A DNA stretch of 64,000 bases from Vibrio hepatarius (lineage in GTDB: Bacteria > Pseudomonadota > Gammaproteobacteria > Enterobacterales > Vibrionaceae). Position numbers and translations under genes: made by a program. The stretch spans positions 1 through 64,000 of the forward strand of contig NZ_JAHKPM010000039.1 of assembly GCF_018860525.1 (NCBI RefSeq), written 5' to 3'. Under the pieces are notes generated by a model. The model worked only from the letters and a program-made list of their open reading frames with translations, did no database searches and was not told where the DNA came from. Within the stretch, counting starts at the first letter, position 1. Every line of letters starts with the position of its first letter. This document shows, piece after piece, positions 20,453 to 28,173 of this stretch.

Positions 20453-20507
20453 TTATTCACAACATGGTGAGACACACTCCACATTTATTCACCTTTTCTG
20501 TGCATAA
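20453..20507. promoter_or_regulatory. Candidate DARS2-type core of three DnaA boxes
   Basis: TTATTCACA (20453-20461), TTATTCACC (20485-20493) and, inverted, TGTGCATAA (20499-20507) lie within 55 bp, the last two facing each other across five bases. In E. coli the DnaA-reactivating sequence DARS2 lies beside mutH and has a core of three DnaA boxes. The same gene neighbourhood and box number suggest a counterpart. IHF and Fis sites could not be judged. Confidence 0.55.
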
Positions 20508-20611
20508 CCATGTGAAAAATTCCATAAAAAGCAATTTAAACTTAGTGTCATTGTGATTAAGCATTCCATAAAAAATTGAAATAAGAAAAACAATCAATAA
20601 AAATCAAACAT

Positions 20612-20918
20612 TTATAAATAGATCTATGTAACCATTACCAATAATATAGACTAGCTACTTTAACTTGGGGTTAGATCGGTTAAAGATCCATCACAGTTCA
20701 TTTTATCCACATCAGGATCATGCTAAACAAAGTAAATTACTAAAATGCAAGTCATAAGTGCCAGAAAAATCCCTATTTATTCATACATTCTTACCTAGGG
20801 ATCCCTGCCGATGCCAAATGCTGTGGATAACTATACCTATCGAGATCTTTTAGCAAGTAGGATCAAGTTTCGACACTTTAAGCATAAATCCGATACACTA
20901 AGGCTTGTATTTTAGATC
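20612..20918. other. GATC cluster with 13-mer-like element and two perfect DnaA boxes
   Basis: GATC occurs at 20621, 20674, 20685, 20716, 20800, 20844, 20861 and 20915: eight in 298 bp, against about one expected. GATCTATTTATAA (minus strand, 20624-20612) matches 11 of 13 bases of an E. coli oriC 13-mer as I recall it. Perfect DnaA boxes at 20703 and 20822 are interspersed. Dam methylation and SeqA binding here are likely inferences. The last GATC is 16 bases before mutH. Confidence 0.6.
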
Positions 20919-20930
20919 CAAGACATTCTC

Positions 20931-21596
20931 ATGAAGACGGAACCCAAATCTGAGCAAGAATTACTCAATCGAGCGATGAATATTGCTGGTATCAACTTAA
21001 AAGAGTTAGCTAAAGAAGCTAACGTTACCGTCCCACCAAACCTCAAAAGGGATAAAGGCTGGGTTGGACAACTCCTAGAATGGCATCTAGGGGCAGCTTC
21101 TGGCAGTAAAGCTCAACAAGATTTCGTACACTTAGGCATCGAATTAAAGACGATCCCCATCAGTTACGTGGGAAAACCACTAGAAACAACATTCGTCTGT
21201 GTGGCTCCGTTAATTGGTATACAAGGGCTGACTTGGGAAAACAGCCATGTCCGAAACAAACTTTCTCGAGTACTCTGGATCCCAGTTGAGGGTGAACGAG
21301 AAATACCTCTAGCTGAACGCCGAGTTGGAACCCCTTTGATCTGGGCCCCAAGCATAGAAGAAAGTTCACAACTCAAAGCAGACTGGGAAGAATTGATGGA
21401 AATGATCGTCCTAGGTCAGGTGGAAAAAATTACAGCTCGCCATGGTCAAGTATTACAATTAAGACCAAAAGCAGCACATAGCCGCATTTTAACTGAAGCT
21501 TACGGAGCCGCGGGCAAACCAATTATGACATTGCCTCGTGGTTTTTATCTTCGTAAGCAATTTACCTCACGCATTTTGGCTCAAAACTTCTACTAG
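20931..21596 (+). CDS. mutH: DNA mismatch repair endonuclease MutH
   Basis: MutH nicks the unmethylated strand at hemimethylated GATC sites when called by MutS and MutL. The 221-residue protein has the catalytic region [20 protein letters not shown] (Glu-x-Lys, about residues 70-72), [20 protein letters not shown] and the C-terminal [16 protein letters not shown]. The start ATG follows a weak ribosome site. Its last four bases overlap the convergent gene at 21593. The presence of MutH means the organism uses Dam-directed repair. Confidence 0.97.
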   Translation: MKTEPKSEQELLNRAMNIAGINLKELAKEANVTVPPNLKRDKGWVGQLLEWHLGAASGSKAQQDFVHLGIELKTIPISYVGKPLETTFVCVAPLIGIQGLTWENSHVRNKLSRVLWIPVEGEREIPLAERRVGTPLIWAPSIEESSQLKADWEELMEMIVLGQVEKITARHGQVLQLRPKAAHSRILTEAYGAAGKPIMTLPRGFYLRKQFTSRILAQNFY

Positions 21597-21904
21597 TGGG
21601 TGGTCAAAGATAGTTCAATATCATAATAAAAGGGTCCATCACCTACACCGCATTCATCATAGGTGTTATGCAACCGCAAGTAAGCCTTTTCAACGCCCAA
21701 TTTTAATAAGACCTCTTTAACCAAATCTAGAGACTCAAAATGTATTGGCTGATCTTTTTCTTTGATCGGCTCTAATTTGTGTTTGTACTCGACTGCAAGA
21801 AGGTAATGGGACAAGTCGGAACAACCAATCACAAATACCTTTGGTGATTGATAATTATCCTTATGATGACCATGAATCCACTTATCTAACTGACTTTTCT
21901 GCAT
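21593..21904 (-). CDS. Small conserved protein, DUF6482-like
   Basis: The product has 103 residues, with no signal peptide or membrane segment. It reads as a compact alpha/beta protein, with [14 protein letters not shown], then [21 protein letters not shown] and a YDECGVGDG end. This pattern resembles DUF6482, assigned from memory, and no function is known to me. It ends inside the mutH stop on the opposite strand. A CTCC-type ribosome site complement (GGAGG) precedes the ATG. Confidence 0.6.
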   Translation of the reverse strand: MQKSQLDKWIHGHHKDNYQSPKVFVIGCSDLSHYLLAVEYKHKLEPIKEKDQPIHFESLDLVKEVLLKLGVEKAYLRLHNTYDECGVGDGPFYYDIELSLTTH

Positions 21905-22030
21905 GCTTCACCTCCGTAGTAAATTTTAGCTAACATTGTAAAGTTTTGCGAAATTGTTACTGGTATGCATTTAATCTTGCGTTTCAATACCCTATATTGG
22001 TAGTGAAGGCCAATAGAGTAAGGAAGTTCA

Positions 22031-23065
22031 ATGCAATACAATAAGTTACCTCACTCCACTCTTGAAATAAGCCAAATATGTCTTGGCACTATGACGTACG
22101 GTGAGCAAAACTCCGAACGAGAGGCGTTTGAGCAGCTAGATTATGCTCTAGAGCGCGGAGTAAACTTTATTGATACAGCAGAAATGTATCCTGTCCCTCC
22201 CAAAGCAGATACTCAAGGTTTAACTGAAACTTATATCGGTAACTGGTTGAAAAAATCTGGTAAACGAGAAAAAGTGGTGCTGGCCACTAAAGTTACAGGT
22301 CCAAGAAACATACCTTATATACGAGACAATATGAGTCTTGATAGGCGTAATATTCATCAGGCAATAGATGATAGCTTAAAGCGATTGCAAACGGATCATA
22401 TCGATCTCTACCAACTCCATTGGCCTCAACGTCAAACAAATTGCTTCGGTCAATTAAACTACCCATACCCTGATCAACATGAAGAAGTCACTCTGATTGA
22501 AACCCTAGAAACGCTAGCTGGTCTTGTCCAAGCGGGAAAAGTACGTTATTTAGGAGTATCCAATGAAACACCATGGGGTGTTATGACATTACTTCGTTTA
22601 GCTGAAAAGCACGAACTACCACGTATTGTCTCCATTCAAAATCCTTACAATCTTCTTAATCGGAGTTTTGAGGTTGGTTTATCTGAAGTAAGCCACTATG
22701 AAGGGGTCCAACTGTTAGCCTATTCACCTCTTGCTTTTGGGTGCTTGAGTGGTAAATACCTGAATGATAATCGCCCTAGTGGTGCAAGGTGTTCTTTATT
22801 CGAGCGCTTCGTACGTTATTTTACACCTCAAGGAATTAAAGCAACTGAAGCTTACGTAAAATTGGCAAGAGAGCATAGCTTAGATCCTGCCCAGATGGCG
22901 CTAGCCTTTGTCAATCAAAGACCTTTTGTTTCTTCAAACATTATAGGTGCAACAAACTTACAGCAGTTAAAATCTAACATTGATAGTTTAGATATTGAGC
23001 TCAGTGAAGAATTACTGCTTGGATTACAAGAAATTGGTATTACTTACTCAAATCCATGTCCTTGA
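22031..23065 (+). CDS. tas: NADP(H)-dependent aldo/keto reductase, Tas type
   Basis: Tas is a cytoplasmic aldo-keto reductase (AKR) of unknown physiological substrate; in E. coli it can suppress tyrosine auxotrophy. The 344-residue TIM-barrel protein has the AKR motif FIDTAEMYPVPP (catalytic Asp and Tyr about residues 48-53), the Lys in VVLATKVTGP, and His in LYQLHWPQR. The Tas-type insert after LHWPQR is present. The E. coli order rppH-mutH-tas is kept here with a different small gene between mutH and tas. Confidence 0.93.
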   Translation: MQYNKLPHSTLEISQICLGTMTYGEQNSEREAFEQLDYALERGVNFIDTAEMYPVPPKADTQGLTETYIGNWLKKSGKREKVVLATKVTGPRNIPYIRDNMSLDRRNIHQAIDDSLKRLQTDHIDLYQLHWPQRQTNCFGQLNYPYPDQHEEVTLIETLETLAGLVQAGKVRYLGVSNETPWGVMTLLRLAEKHELPRIVSIQNPYNLLNRSFEVGLSEVSHYEGVQLLAYSPLAFGCLSGKYLNDNRPSGARCSLFERFVRYFTPQGIKATEAYVKLAREHSLDPAQMALAFVNQRPFVSSNIIGATNLQQLKSNIDSLDIELSEELLLGLQEIGITYSNPCP

Positions 23066-23075
23066 AGTGAAGGAC

Positions 23076-23099
23076 GCCAGCCAGATTATACTGGCTGGC
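23076..23099. terminator. Hairpin after tas
   Basis: GCCAGCCAG and CTGGCTGGC form a perfect 9-bp stem with a six-base loop, 10 bases after the tas stop. No T run follows. A second imperfect hairpin (about 23112-23138) lies between it and the convergent DUF1127 gene, so the pair may serve both. Confidence 0.6.
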
Positions 23100-23144
23100 A
23101 GACACATTTAAGGCCAACTAAGAAAGGCTTAGCTGGCCAGACTG

Positions 23145-23396
23145 TTACGTCGATATTCGCAAACTTAGGACTCGCCGAAGATGGCGAATACGGCGTTCAG
23201 TTTTTACATTGTCAGGAACAGTATCTGCGATAAAACGACCATCTACTTCTAAACCGATATCACGCATAAGGTGAGAATTGTTCACTGGAGCATGGAAAGC
23301 AGCACGGCGAACACGACGCTTCCATTTCCTATTTTCAAGGCGTAGATCAGCTTTAACTAAAAAGGTGGCAAGTTTTAAATAAACAGAGTGACTCAT
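23145..23396 (-). CDS. DUF1127 (YjiS-like) small protein
   Basis: The product has 83 residues and is rich in Arg and Lys. The DUF1127 core is HLMRDIGLEVDGRF, here set inside a longer basic protein (NRKWKRRVRRAAFH before it, ERRIRHLRRVL after it). Short DUF1127 proteins in other proteobacteria bind RNA or affect stress and phosphate metabolism; the role here is unknown. The ATG at 23396 has GGAG eight bases upstream, better than the frame's first start at 23432. A hairpin and a small ORF lie upstream on the same strand. Confidence 0.8.
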   Translation of the reverse strand: MSHSVYLKLATFLVKADLRLENRKWKRRVRRAAFHAPVNNSHLMRDIGLEVDGRFIADTVPDNVKTERRIRHLRRVLSLRIST

Positions 23397-23456
23397 GATA
23401 ATTCTCCAATCAATATGGCCGAGAAAAATCAACGAATAAGTCGAAAGTAGGATCTC

Positions 23457-23490
23457 TTTTAATTCGCTGCTTTTCCGCAGCCAATTAAAA
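23457..23490 (-). promoter_or_regulatory. Long hairpin upstream of the DUF1127 gene
   Basis: Two 14-base arms, TTTTAATTGGCTGC and GCAGCGAATTAAAA on the minus strand, pair with a single mismatch around GGAAAA. The foot is A/T only. It lies 18 bases after the small ORF's stop and about 60 bases before the DUF1127 start. No T run follows on the minus strand, but arms ending in TTTT or AAAA could act as a terminator or RNA-stability element. Confidence 0.6.
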
Positions 23491-23508
23491 TAAATGGTTA
23501 CGGACTAA

Positions 23509-23625
23509 TTACATTACTTTTTCCACTCTAAAATCACAGATACTAGATACAGTTCTGTACCCCGTGAGAATAGAAACATGAAAACTAGAGGTATCGATAA
23601 ATGCTGTAATGCTGATATGTTTCAT
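23509..23625 (-). CDS. Small ORF or leader peptide, 38 aa, with perfect AGGAGG site
   Basis: An ATG at 23625 is preceded by AGGAGG with five bases between, the best ribosome site seen in the window. The frame runs 38 codons to TAA. The product starts MKHISITAFIDTSSFHVSIL and ends FRVEKVM. It is not rich in one amino acid, so a classic attenuator is not suggested. It lies upstream of the DUF1127 gene on the same strand, with a strong hairpin between them. I recognise no family. Confidence 0.55.
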   Translation of the reverse strand: MKHISITAFIDTSSFHVSILTGYRTVSSICDFRVEKVM

Positions 23626-23887
23626 TTCCGCCTCCTAGTAAATAATTAATCCAGATATATGTAGGGATGTGAGTATGAACTCACAATGCCATCTTACGCA
23701 TATTAATTATTATTTCAATGTATTTTTATCAATAAGATATAATAAAGATTTTTCCGCTTTTTATAATCGATATCAGATTATGAAAATAAAATGTTTTTCT
23801 TAATATAGGTCAATAGATCGACTTATTAACTATTTATACTTCAGGATAATCTCATGGTGCGTCACACTAAAAAGTGTGACTACCAGT
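23626..23887. other. AT-rich gap between the small ORF and vpsR
   Basis: This 262-bp stretch is very AT-rich. It holds two palindromes: GTGAGT/ACTCAC at 23669-23684 with a four-base loop, and GTCACACT/AGTGTGAC at 23861-23880 with loop AAAA. The second lies eight bases beyond the vpsR stop and may be part of its terminator. The first lies 44 bases before the small ORF start and could be an operator. No ORF was found. Confidence 0.5.
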
Positions 23888-25222
23888 TCAAGTTACTATA
23901 TCAGCAATTAAATTGTGTTTATTGAGTAACCGATACATAGTTGCACGAGAGATACCAAGCTCTTTAGCTGCCATCGCAACTTGTCCACCATGTGACTCTA
24001 AAACAACGAGTAATGCATCCCGTTCACTGCTTTCACGTATGCTCTTTAAACTCCTTTTACCTTCACTGCGTTTAGGTAAATCCAAATGCTGCTCATCTAA
24101 CATCACAGTATCAGACATCAATACAATGCGTTTAATTTGGTTCATTAATTCACGAACGTTGCCTGGCCAATGATAGCGAGTTAACTCGCGTGTCGCCTCT
24201 TCAGAGAAACTTCTTGCTTGGGCATTGTATTCCTTGGAATATTCTTGAAGAAAGTGACGAGCTAAAATCGCAATATCCCCAGCTCGTTCCTTCAAACTGG
24301 GGACGTTAATCCGCAGTACGTTGATATAGTGATAAAGCTCATCGTTAAAATTGCCATCCATTAACGCTTTTTCAATATCACCAGAATTGGCAGTGAGAAT
24401 ACGAACATCTACTTCGCGACTCCCTTCTTCAGTATCGATCGTACCTTCCTGCAAAAAACGCAACAAATTAAGTTGCTGAGAATGAGGTAAAGTCAAAATA
24501 TCATTGAGTAAAATCGTACCACCATCTGCTTTCTCAAGAATGGAGGGTTCAGAAAGGTCATCGCGGTTGATACCGAATAAATCACTTTCCAACCGTCTCT
24601 CTGACATCGCTCGACAATTAACTGAAATAAACTCTTTCTGAGAGCGAGATGACGTTTTATGAACAGCTCGAGCCACGGTTTCTTTGCCTGTACCGCTCTC
24701 ACCGTAAATCAAAATACTAACATCGGTTGGACCAATACGTTTAATTTGATCCCCCAAACGTTTCATTGGTATAGAATTACCAATCAAGCCAATATTGTTA
24801 TTGCTACCATAATTTGGCCATACTTTTTTCTCAAGCTTTAACATACCAAGCTGGTGCCCAATAGTGTTCAATAATTGAGCATCTGGAATTGGCGCGGTGA
24901 AAAAATCAATACAAAAGTTGACTATAAACTGACAGATGGTGTCAGTACTTAACTGCGACTCTCGTATAAATGCTAACCAACGAACTTGCTTGTGGTTACT
25001 GACTAAATTAGCAATACCATTTAGACTAAACTCATCATGGCTCAGATCAACAATACCAATACAGGGTCCGGTTTGATTAAATAATGAGTCTGCTTTGCGT
25101 AAATCTGCACATTGAGTGCAACGCCAACCGACCTGCTCTAGTACTGATAACCATGGTTCATAAGTACCACCAACGACGATAAGTGAACCAGGAATAGAGT
25201 CCATTCGGAACTGACTAGCCAT
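23888..25222 (-). CDS. vpsR: VpsR, c-di-GMP-responsive NtrC-like regulator of biofilm genes
   Basis: VpsR activates exopolysaccharide (vps) genes in Vibrio when bound to c-di-GMP. The 444-residue protein has a receiver-like N domain (MDSIPGSLIVVGGTYEPW; Asp in CIGIVDLSHDEF), an AAA+ domain with Walker A GESGTGKETVAR (about residue 172) and a Fis-type helix-turn-helix at the C terminus. The GAFTGA loop needed to contact sigma54 is absent: the sequence runs DLFGINRDDLSEPS. The Walker B region reads LLNDIL rather than LxDE. Both fit VpsR's known work with sigma70. No vps genes are in the window. Confidence 0.93.
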   Translation of the reverse strand: MASQFRMDSIPGSLIVVGGTYEPWLSVLEQVGWRCTQCADLRKADSLFNQTGPCIGIVDLSHDEFSLNGIANLVSNHKQVRWLAFIRESQLSTDTICQFIVNFCIDFFTAPIPDAQLLNTIGHQLGMLKLEKKVWPNYGSNNNIGLIGNSIPMKRLGDQIKRIGPTDVSILIYGESGTGKETVARAVHKTSSRSQKEFISVNCRAMSERRLESDLFGINRDDLSEPSILEKADGGTILLNDILTLPHSQQLNLLRFLQEGTIDTEEGSREVDVRILTANSGDIEKALMDGNFNDELYHYINVLRINVPSLKERAGDIAILARHFLQEYSKEYNAQARSFSEEATRELTRYHWPGNVRELMNQIKRIVLMSDTVMLDEQHLDLPKRSEGKRSLKSIRESSERDALLVVLESHGGQVAMAAKELGISRATMYRLLNKHNLIADIVT

Positions 25223-25611
25223 GCAATATATCCCTTTCTTTTTTTTAATTGTAATGTTGTGTCTGGAAATACACTAACGCAAACGTTACATTATAGGGAC
25301 TCCCCCCGATAATCTGTCTTAATACTAAGACTAGTGACTGAATTATATAAATGACAAAAAACTTTCGCCTTGTATTTAACACAACCATCAATATAGTAAC
25401 GCAAAATGCGATATTGCTCCAAATAAAAATCAATATAAGTATTTGAATGATATAAGGTTTAATTATTATTATCTTCAAAGATTAATATTGGAATTGACAA
25501 ATACAAATAAAAAACCAACCAAAAATGAATCTTAACTCATTATTTGTGAATTAAAAACCATAAATTAAAGTAAAATCAAGGAAAAATATATCTGATAAGA
25601 CGAAAAATGCC
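25223..25611. other. 389-bp AT-rich gap between the MATE gene and vpsR
   Basis: This stretch must hold the vpsR promoter. A minus-strand frame of 77 codons (25245-25478) is mostly Ile, Leu, Val and Tyr from AT-rich codons and has no ribosome site, so I do not call it a gene. I see no strong hairpin and no operator I can name. Confidence 0.5.
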
Positions 25612-26949
25612 TTAGGCTAAAACCTGCTGGGGCTTTTCAATTTGATATCGGCGAACATCTTTAATTAACATAAAAACAACCATAATACTCAAGGCTACAT
25701 TCGACATCGGATAGGCGATCCATATTCCTTTAACCCCCATCAACTTAGGCATTAGATATAGGAATGGCAACTGGATCAATATATTACCAACTATCACAAA
25801 CATAGCTTTTCCACTTTTATTTATCGCCTGATAATAAGCAGCAGCTACAACAAGAAAGCCATCAAGAGCAAGTGCAAAAAGGTGTAATCGTATACCTAAA
25901 ATAGCATTTTTAATCAGTTCTTCATCGGTATTATTGAAGATAGAAACAAACTCTTTGGGAAATAGATTCAATAAACACACAAATAAAAAACCAATCAATA
26001 CTGCGCTTATCGTTGCCACTTTGAGTAATTTTCTTACGTTAGGCTGATGGCAAGCACCATGATTGAAGCTCACTAACGGCTGCATTCCATTTGCAGTACC
26101 TTCAGCAATGAGATAATACACTGTTACAATATACCCAAGAATAGCATAAGCACCAATTATCATTTGGTCACCATAAAGAGCAAGTAAACCATTATGAATA
26201 GCAACCATAATTGCTCCATAGGCATACATAAAAAAGCTAGCAAGCCCAGTATTAATAATCTTGAGTACCAGAAATAACTTAATTTTGAAGTCAGATACAC
26301 AAAGATTTAATGTCGCCTGTTGAGAGAAAAAGTAGCCTACTCCAAGGATAGTCACTATCATTTGAGCCCCACCTGTTGCAATAGCAGCCCCTGTTAACTC
26401 CCACCCAAGACAGACGATAAATACGTAATCAAATACTATGTTGAGTATTGCACCTAAAACCATTAAATAGGTCGCGAGTTTGGGACTGTGATCATTGCGT
26501 AATAGAAATGGAGCCGCAATCGAACCCAAGGAAAAAATACAAGATCCAATAAGAACGTTAATATATTGCAGTCCCAATTCAAACACCCGTCCTTGAGCAC
26601 CTTGCCAACGTAAAAAATCGTCAGAAAAAAAAGCCAATAATCCTGACACCATCGGCACTGACACTAATAACATCAACAGTCCAGTGGCCAGAACCTGCTT
26701 TGCTCCAATACTATCTTTCTGTCCCTGATGAATTGAAATCAGCGCTCCAGTACCAACACCAATCATCATGCCTATGGCTAGAATAGTGCCAATCACTGGC
26801 CAGGCAATATTAATACCAGCCAATCCATCAGCCCCTACGTAGCGTCCGATAAAAATACCATCCACAACTTGATAAAGCCCACTGACTAGCATTGCCACGA
26901 TAGTAGGAACTGTATATTTCCAAAATTGGCGGTAGATTGAGGTTTGCAT
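25612..26949 (-). CDS. MATE-family efflux transporter
   Basis: MATE proteins export cationic drugs or metabolites in exchange for Na+ or H+. The 445-residue protein has about 12 hydrophobic helices, with the N-terminal QFWKYTVPTIVAMLVSGLYQ, then VVDGIFIGRYVGADGLAGIN, the usual MATE opening. The ATG at 26949 (MQTSIYRQF) is preferred over the longer frame at 26961. Substrate unknown. It stands alone between vpsR and nlpI on the minus strand. Confidence 0.9.
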   Translation of the reverse strand: MQTSIYRQFWKYTVPTIVAMLVSGLYQVVDGIFIGRYVGADGLAGINIAWPVIGTILAIGMMIGVGTGALISIHQGQKDSIGAKQVLATGLLMLLVSVPMVSGLLAFFSDDFLRWQGAQGRVFELGLQYINVLIGSCIFSLGSIAAPFLLRNDHSPKLATYLMVLGAILNIVFDYVFIVCLGWELTGAAIATGGAQMIVTILGVGYFFSQQATLNLCVSDFKIKLFLVLKIINTGLASFFMYAYGAIMVAIHNGLLALYGDQMIIGAYAILGYIVTVYYLIAEGTANGMQPLVSFNHGACHQPNVRKLLKVATISAVLIGFLFVCLLNLFPKEFVSIFNNTDEELIKNAILGIRLHLFALALDGFLVVAAAYYQAINKSGKAMFVIVGNILIQLPFLYLMPKLMGVKGIWIAYPMSNVALSIMVVFMLIKDVRRYQIEKPQQVLA

Positions 26950-27100
26950 ACCAATAACCATTTTGAGAGAGGAAGGGTAACTTTATAGATTGATGCTAAA
27001 TCGTTTTCAGAGCTTGATTCAATCAACGATTATCAAGACTTAATGTCCAGATAGGTAACCAAGCTAAGAATATTGATTTATTCGCCGGTTTATCACAATA

Positions 27101-27131
27101 AAAAACCGCAGCTTGATTTAGCCACGGTTTT
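27101..27131. terminator. Terminator after nlpI, probably bidirectional
   Basis: AAAACCG and CGGTTTT form a stem that extends inward with two mismatches (GCAGC against GCCAC region). T runs occur on both strands. It lies 19 bases after the nlpI stop. Confidence 0.6.
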
Positions 27132-27149
27132 ATCTTTCAGATATCTCGA

Positions 27150-28070
27150 CTAAAGAGCAGCCTGTTTTTTAGTTGATTCTGCTAATTCTTTCTTCTGCAC
27201 CTGATCATAAATTCCCTGGAGTTCCAGAAATGCATAGCGATGCTCAACATAATCAAATACATTAAATGAAATGGCTAATTTATAGAAAGAAACCGCTTTA
27301 GCTAAATCACTGTCTGTTCCCATTGCCTGATAACGCTTCCCTAGATAAAAATAAGCTTCCGTCAAACGTTGAGCTCGAACGGTTCTATCCTTGCTGGTAC
27401 GATATATTGCGGTAAATGCATCTTTTTCAGATACCTCACCTAACATGAGTGCAACGAGAAACCATCCCCACTGCCTATCCCCATTCTTAAAACGCCCCTC
27501 AAGCTCTTGCTTAGCAGTTTCAGGAGAGACTTTAGACTTAACTATATATAGCCACAAGGCTCTAAAAGGATCACTTGGCTCTTGATCGTAGTGCTTCTGC
27601 ATATCTTCGAGAGCTAATTCAAATCTATCGCCGTAATATAAAGCAATGGCTCTATTTCGCGCAGCATAAGCATTTTCAGGAGCAAGTTCTAGTGCTGAAT
27701 CAAACGCATCATAAGCGGCATCAAAATTTCTATTTTCAGTGAAGTAAACACCTAATAAGTTAAAGAGATCCGCTTGAGCTGGAAAAATAGCTAAGGATTG
27801 TTCATAGTCTAACCTAGCTAAGTTACGTAGCCCTACGCTATCGTAATAGCTCCCTCTTTCAAAGTACATCTTTGCTCGGGTTTCATTAGGCAGATCATCT
27901 CTTTGAAGTAATTGACTTAGCCTAGCAATCTGCACTTCTTGTTGTAACGTCGGCTGCAGTGCTTCCACCATAGGTGGAAATACCCACTCTGGCTGGCTAT
28001 CAATCAAAGTTGAACAGCCCGCATTACCTAATAAGGCTATGCTTAGTGCGGTAGCTTGAAACCATTTCAC
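27150..28070 (-). CDS. nlpI: Lipoprotein NlpI
   Basis: NlpI is an outer-membrane TPR lipoprotein that brings peptidoglycan hydrolases to the protease Prc in E. coli. The 306-residue product has a signal peptide ending in a lipobox (GNAGC, Cys19), then TPR repeats including ADLFNLLGVYFTENRNFDAAYDAFDSALELAPENAYAARN split over residues 95-135. It lies downstream of pnp as in E. coli, but a strong terminator sits between them, so it probably also has its own promoter. Confidence 0.93.
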   Translation of the reverse strand: MKWFQATALSIALLGNAGCSTLIDSQPEWVFPPMVEALQPTLQQEVQIARLSQLLQRDDLPNETRAKMYFERGSYYDSVGLRNLARLDYEQSLAIFPAQADLFNLLGVYFTENRNFDAAYDAFDSALELAPENAYAARNRAIALYYGDRFELALEDMQKHYDQEPSDPFRALWLYIVKSKVSPETAKQELEGRFKNGDRQWGWFLVALMLGEVSEKDAFTAIYRTSKDRTVRAQRLTEAYFYLGKRYQAMGTDSDLAKAVSFYKLAISFNVFDYVEHRYAFLELQGIYDQVQKKELAESTKKQAAL

Positions 28071-28122
28071 AAATAAATACTCCTTCGCTAAAGCCCTATT
28101 TCAACATTGTACATATTATAAA

Positions 28123-28145
28123 AAAGGGAGCTAAATGCTCCCTTT
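28123..28145 (-). terminator. pnp terminator
   Basis: GGGAGC and GCTCCC pair around a five-base loop. On the minus strand a run of six T follows. It lies 28 bases after the pnp stop and before nlpI. Confidence 0.85.
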
Positions 28146-28173
28146 ATAACATGCTTTAAGCTAGATAAGCCAA

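Larger units (their letters stand above)
20317..20930. other. 614-bp rppH-mutH gap: AT-rich and carrying repeated DnaA boxes
   Basis: This gap carries no convincing ORF. Five sites fit the DnaA-box consensus TTWTNCACA: 20352-20360 (+), 20453-20461 (+), 20499-20507 (-), 20703-20711 (+, perfect TTATCCACA) and 20822-20830 (-, perfect). A near match, TTATTCACC, lies at 20485-20493. An almost pure A/T tract runs from about 20565 to 20620. At my estimate of base composition about 0.1 such box would be expected. The promoters of rppH and mutH must also be here. Confidence 0.75.

Noticed and set aside
20317..20930. Idea that the rppH-mutH gap is the main chromosome I origin or the crtS replication trigger site
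   Set aside because: The known Vibrio chromosome I origin is in the mioC/gidA region, and crtS lies at another locus as I recall it. Neither neighbour set is present, so only a DARS-like or oriC-like element is claimed.
23861..23880. GTCACACT palindrome as a CRP or other operator
   Set aside because: It lies just beyond the vpsR stop, where a 3'-end hairpin is a simpler explanation. No promoter was seen next to it.
25245..25478. 77-codon minus-strand frame upstream of vpsR
   Set aside because: Its product is almost all Ile, Leu, Val and Tyr from AT-rich codons, with no ribosome site and no family resemblance. It is probably a by-product of AT-rich DNA.
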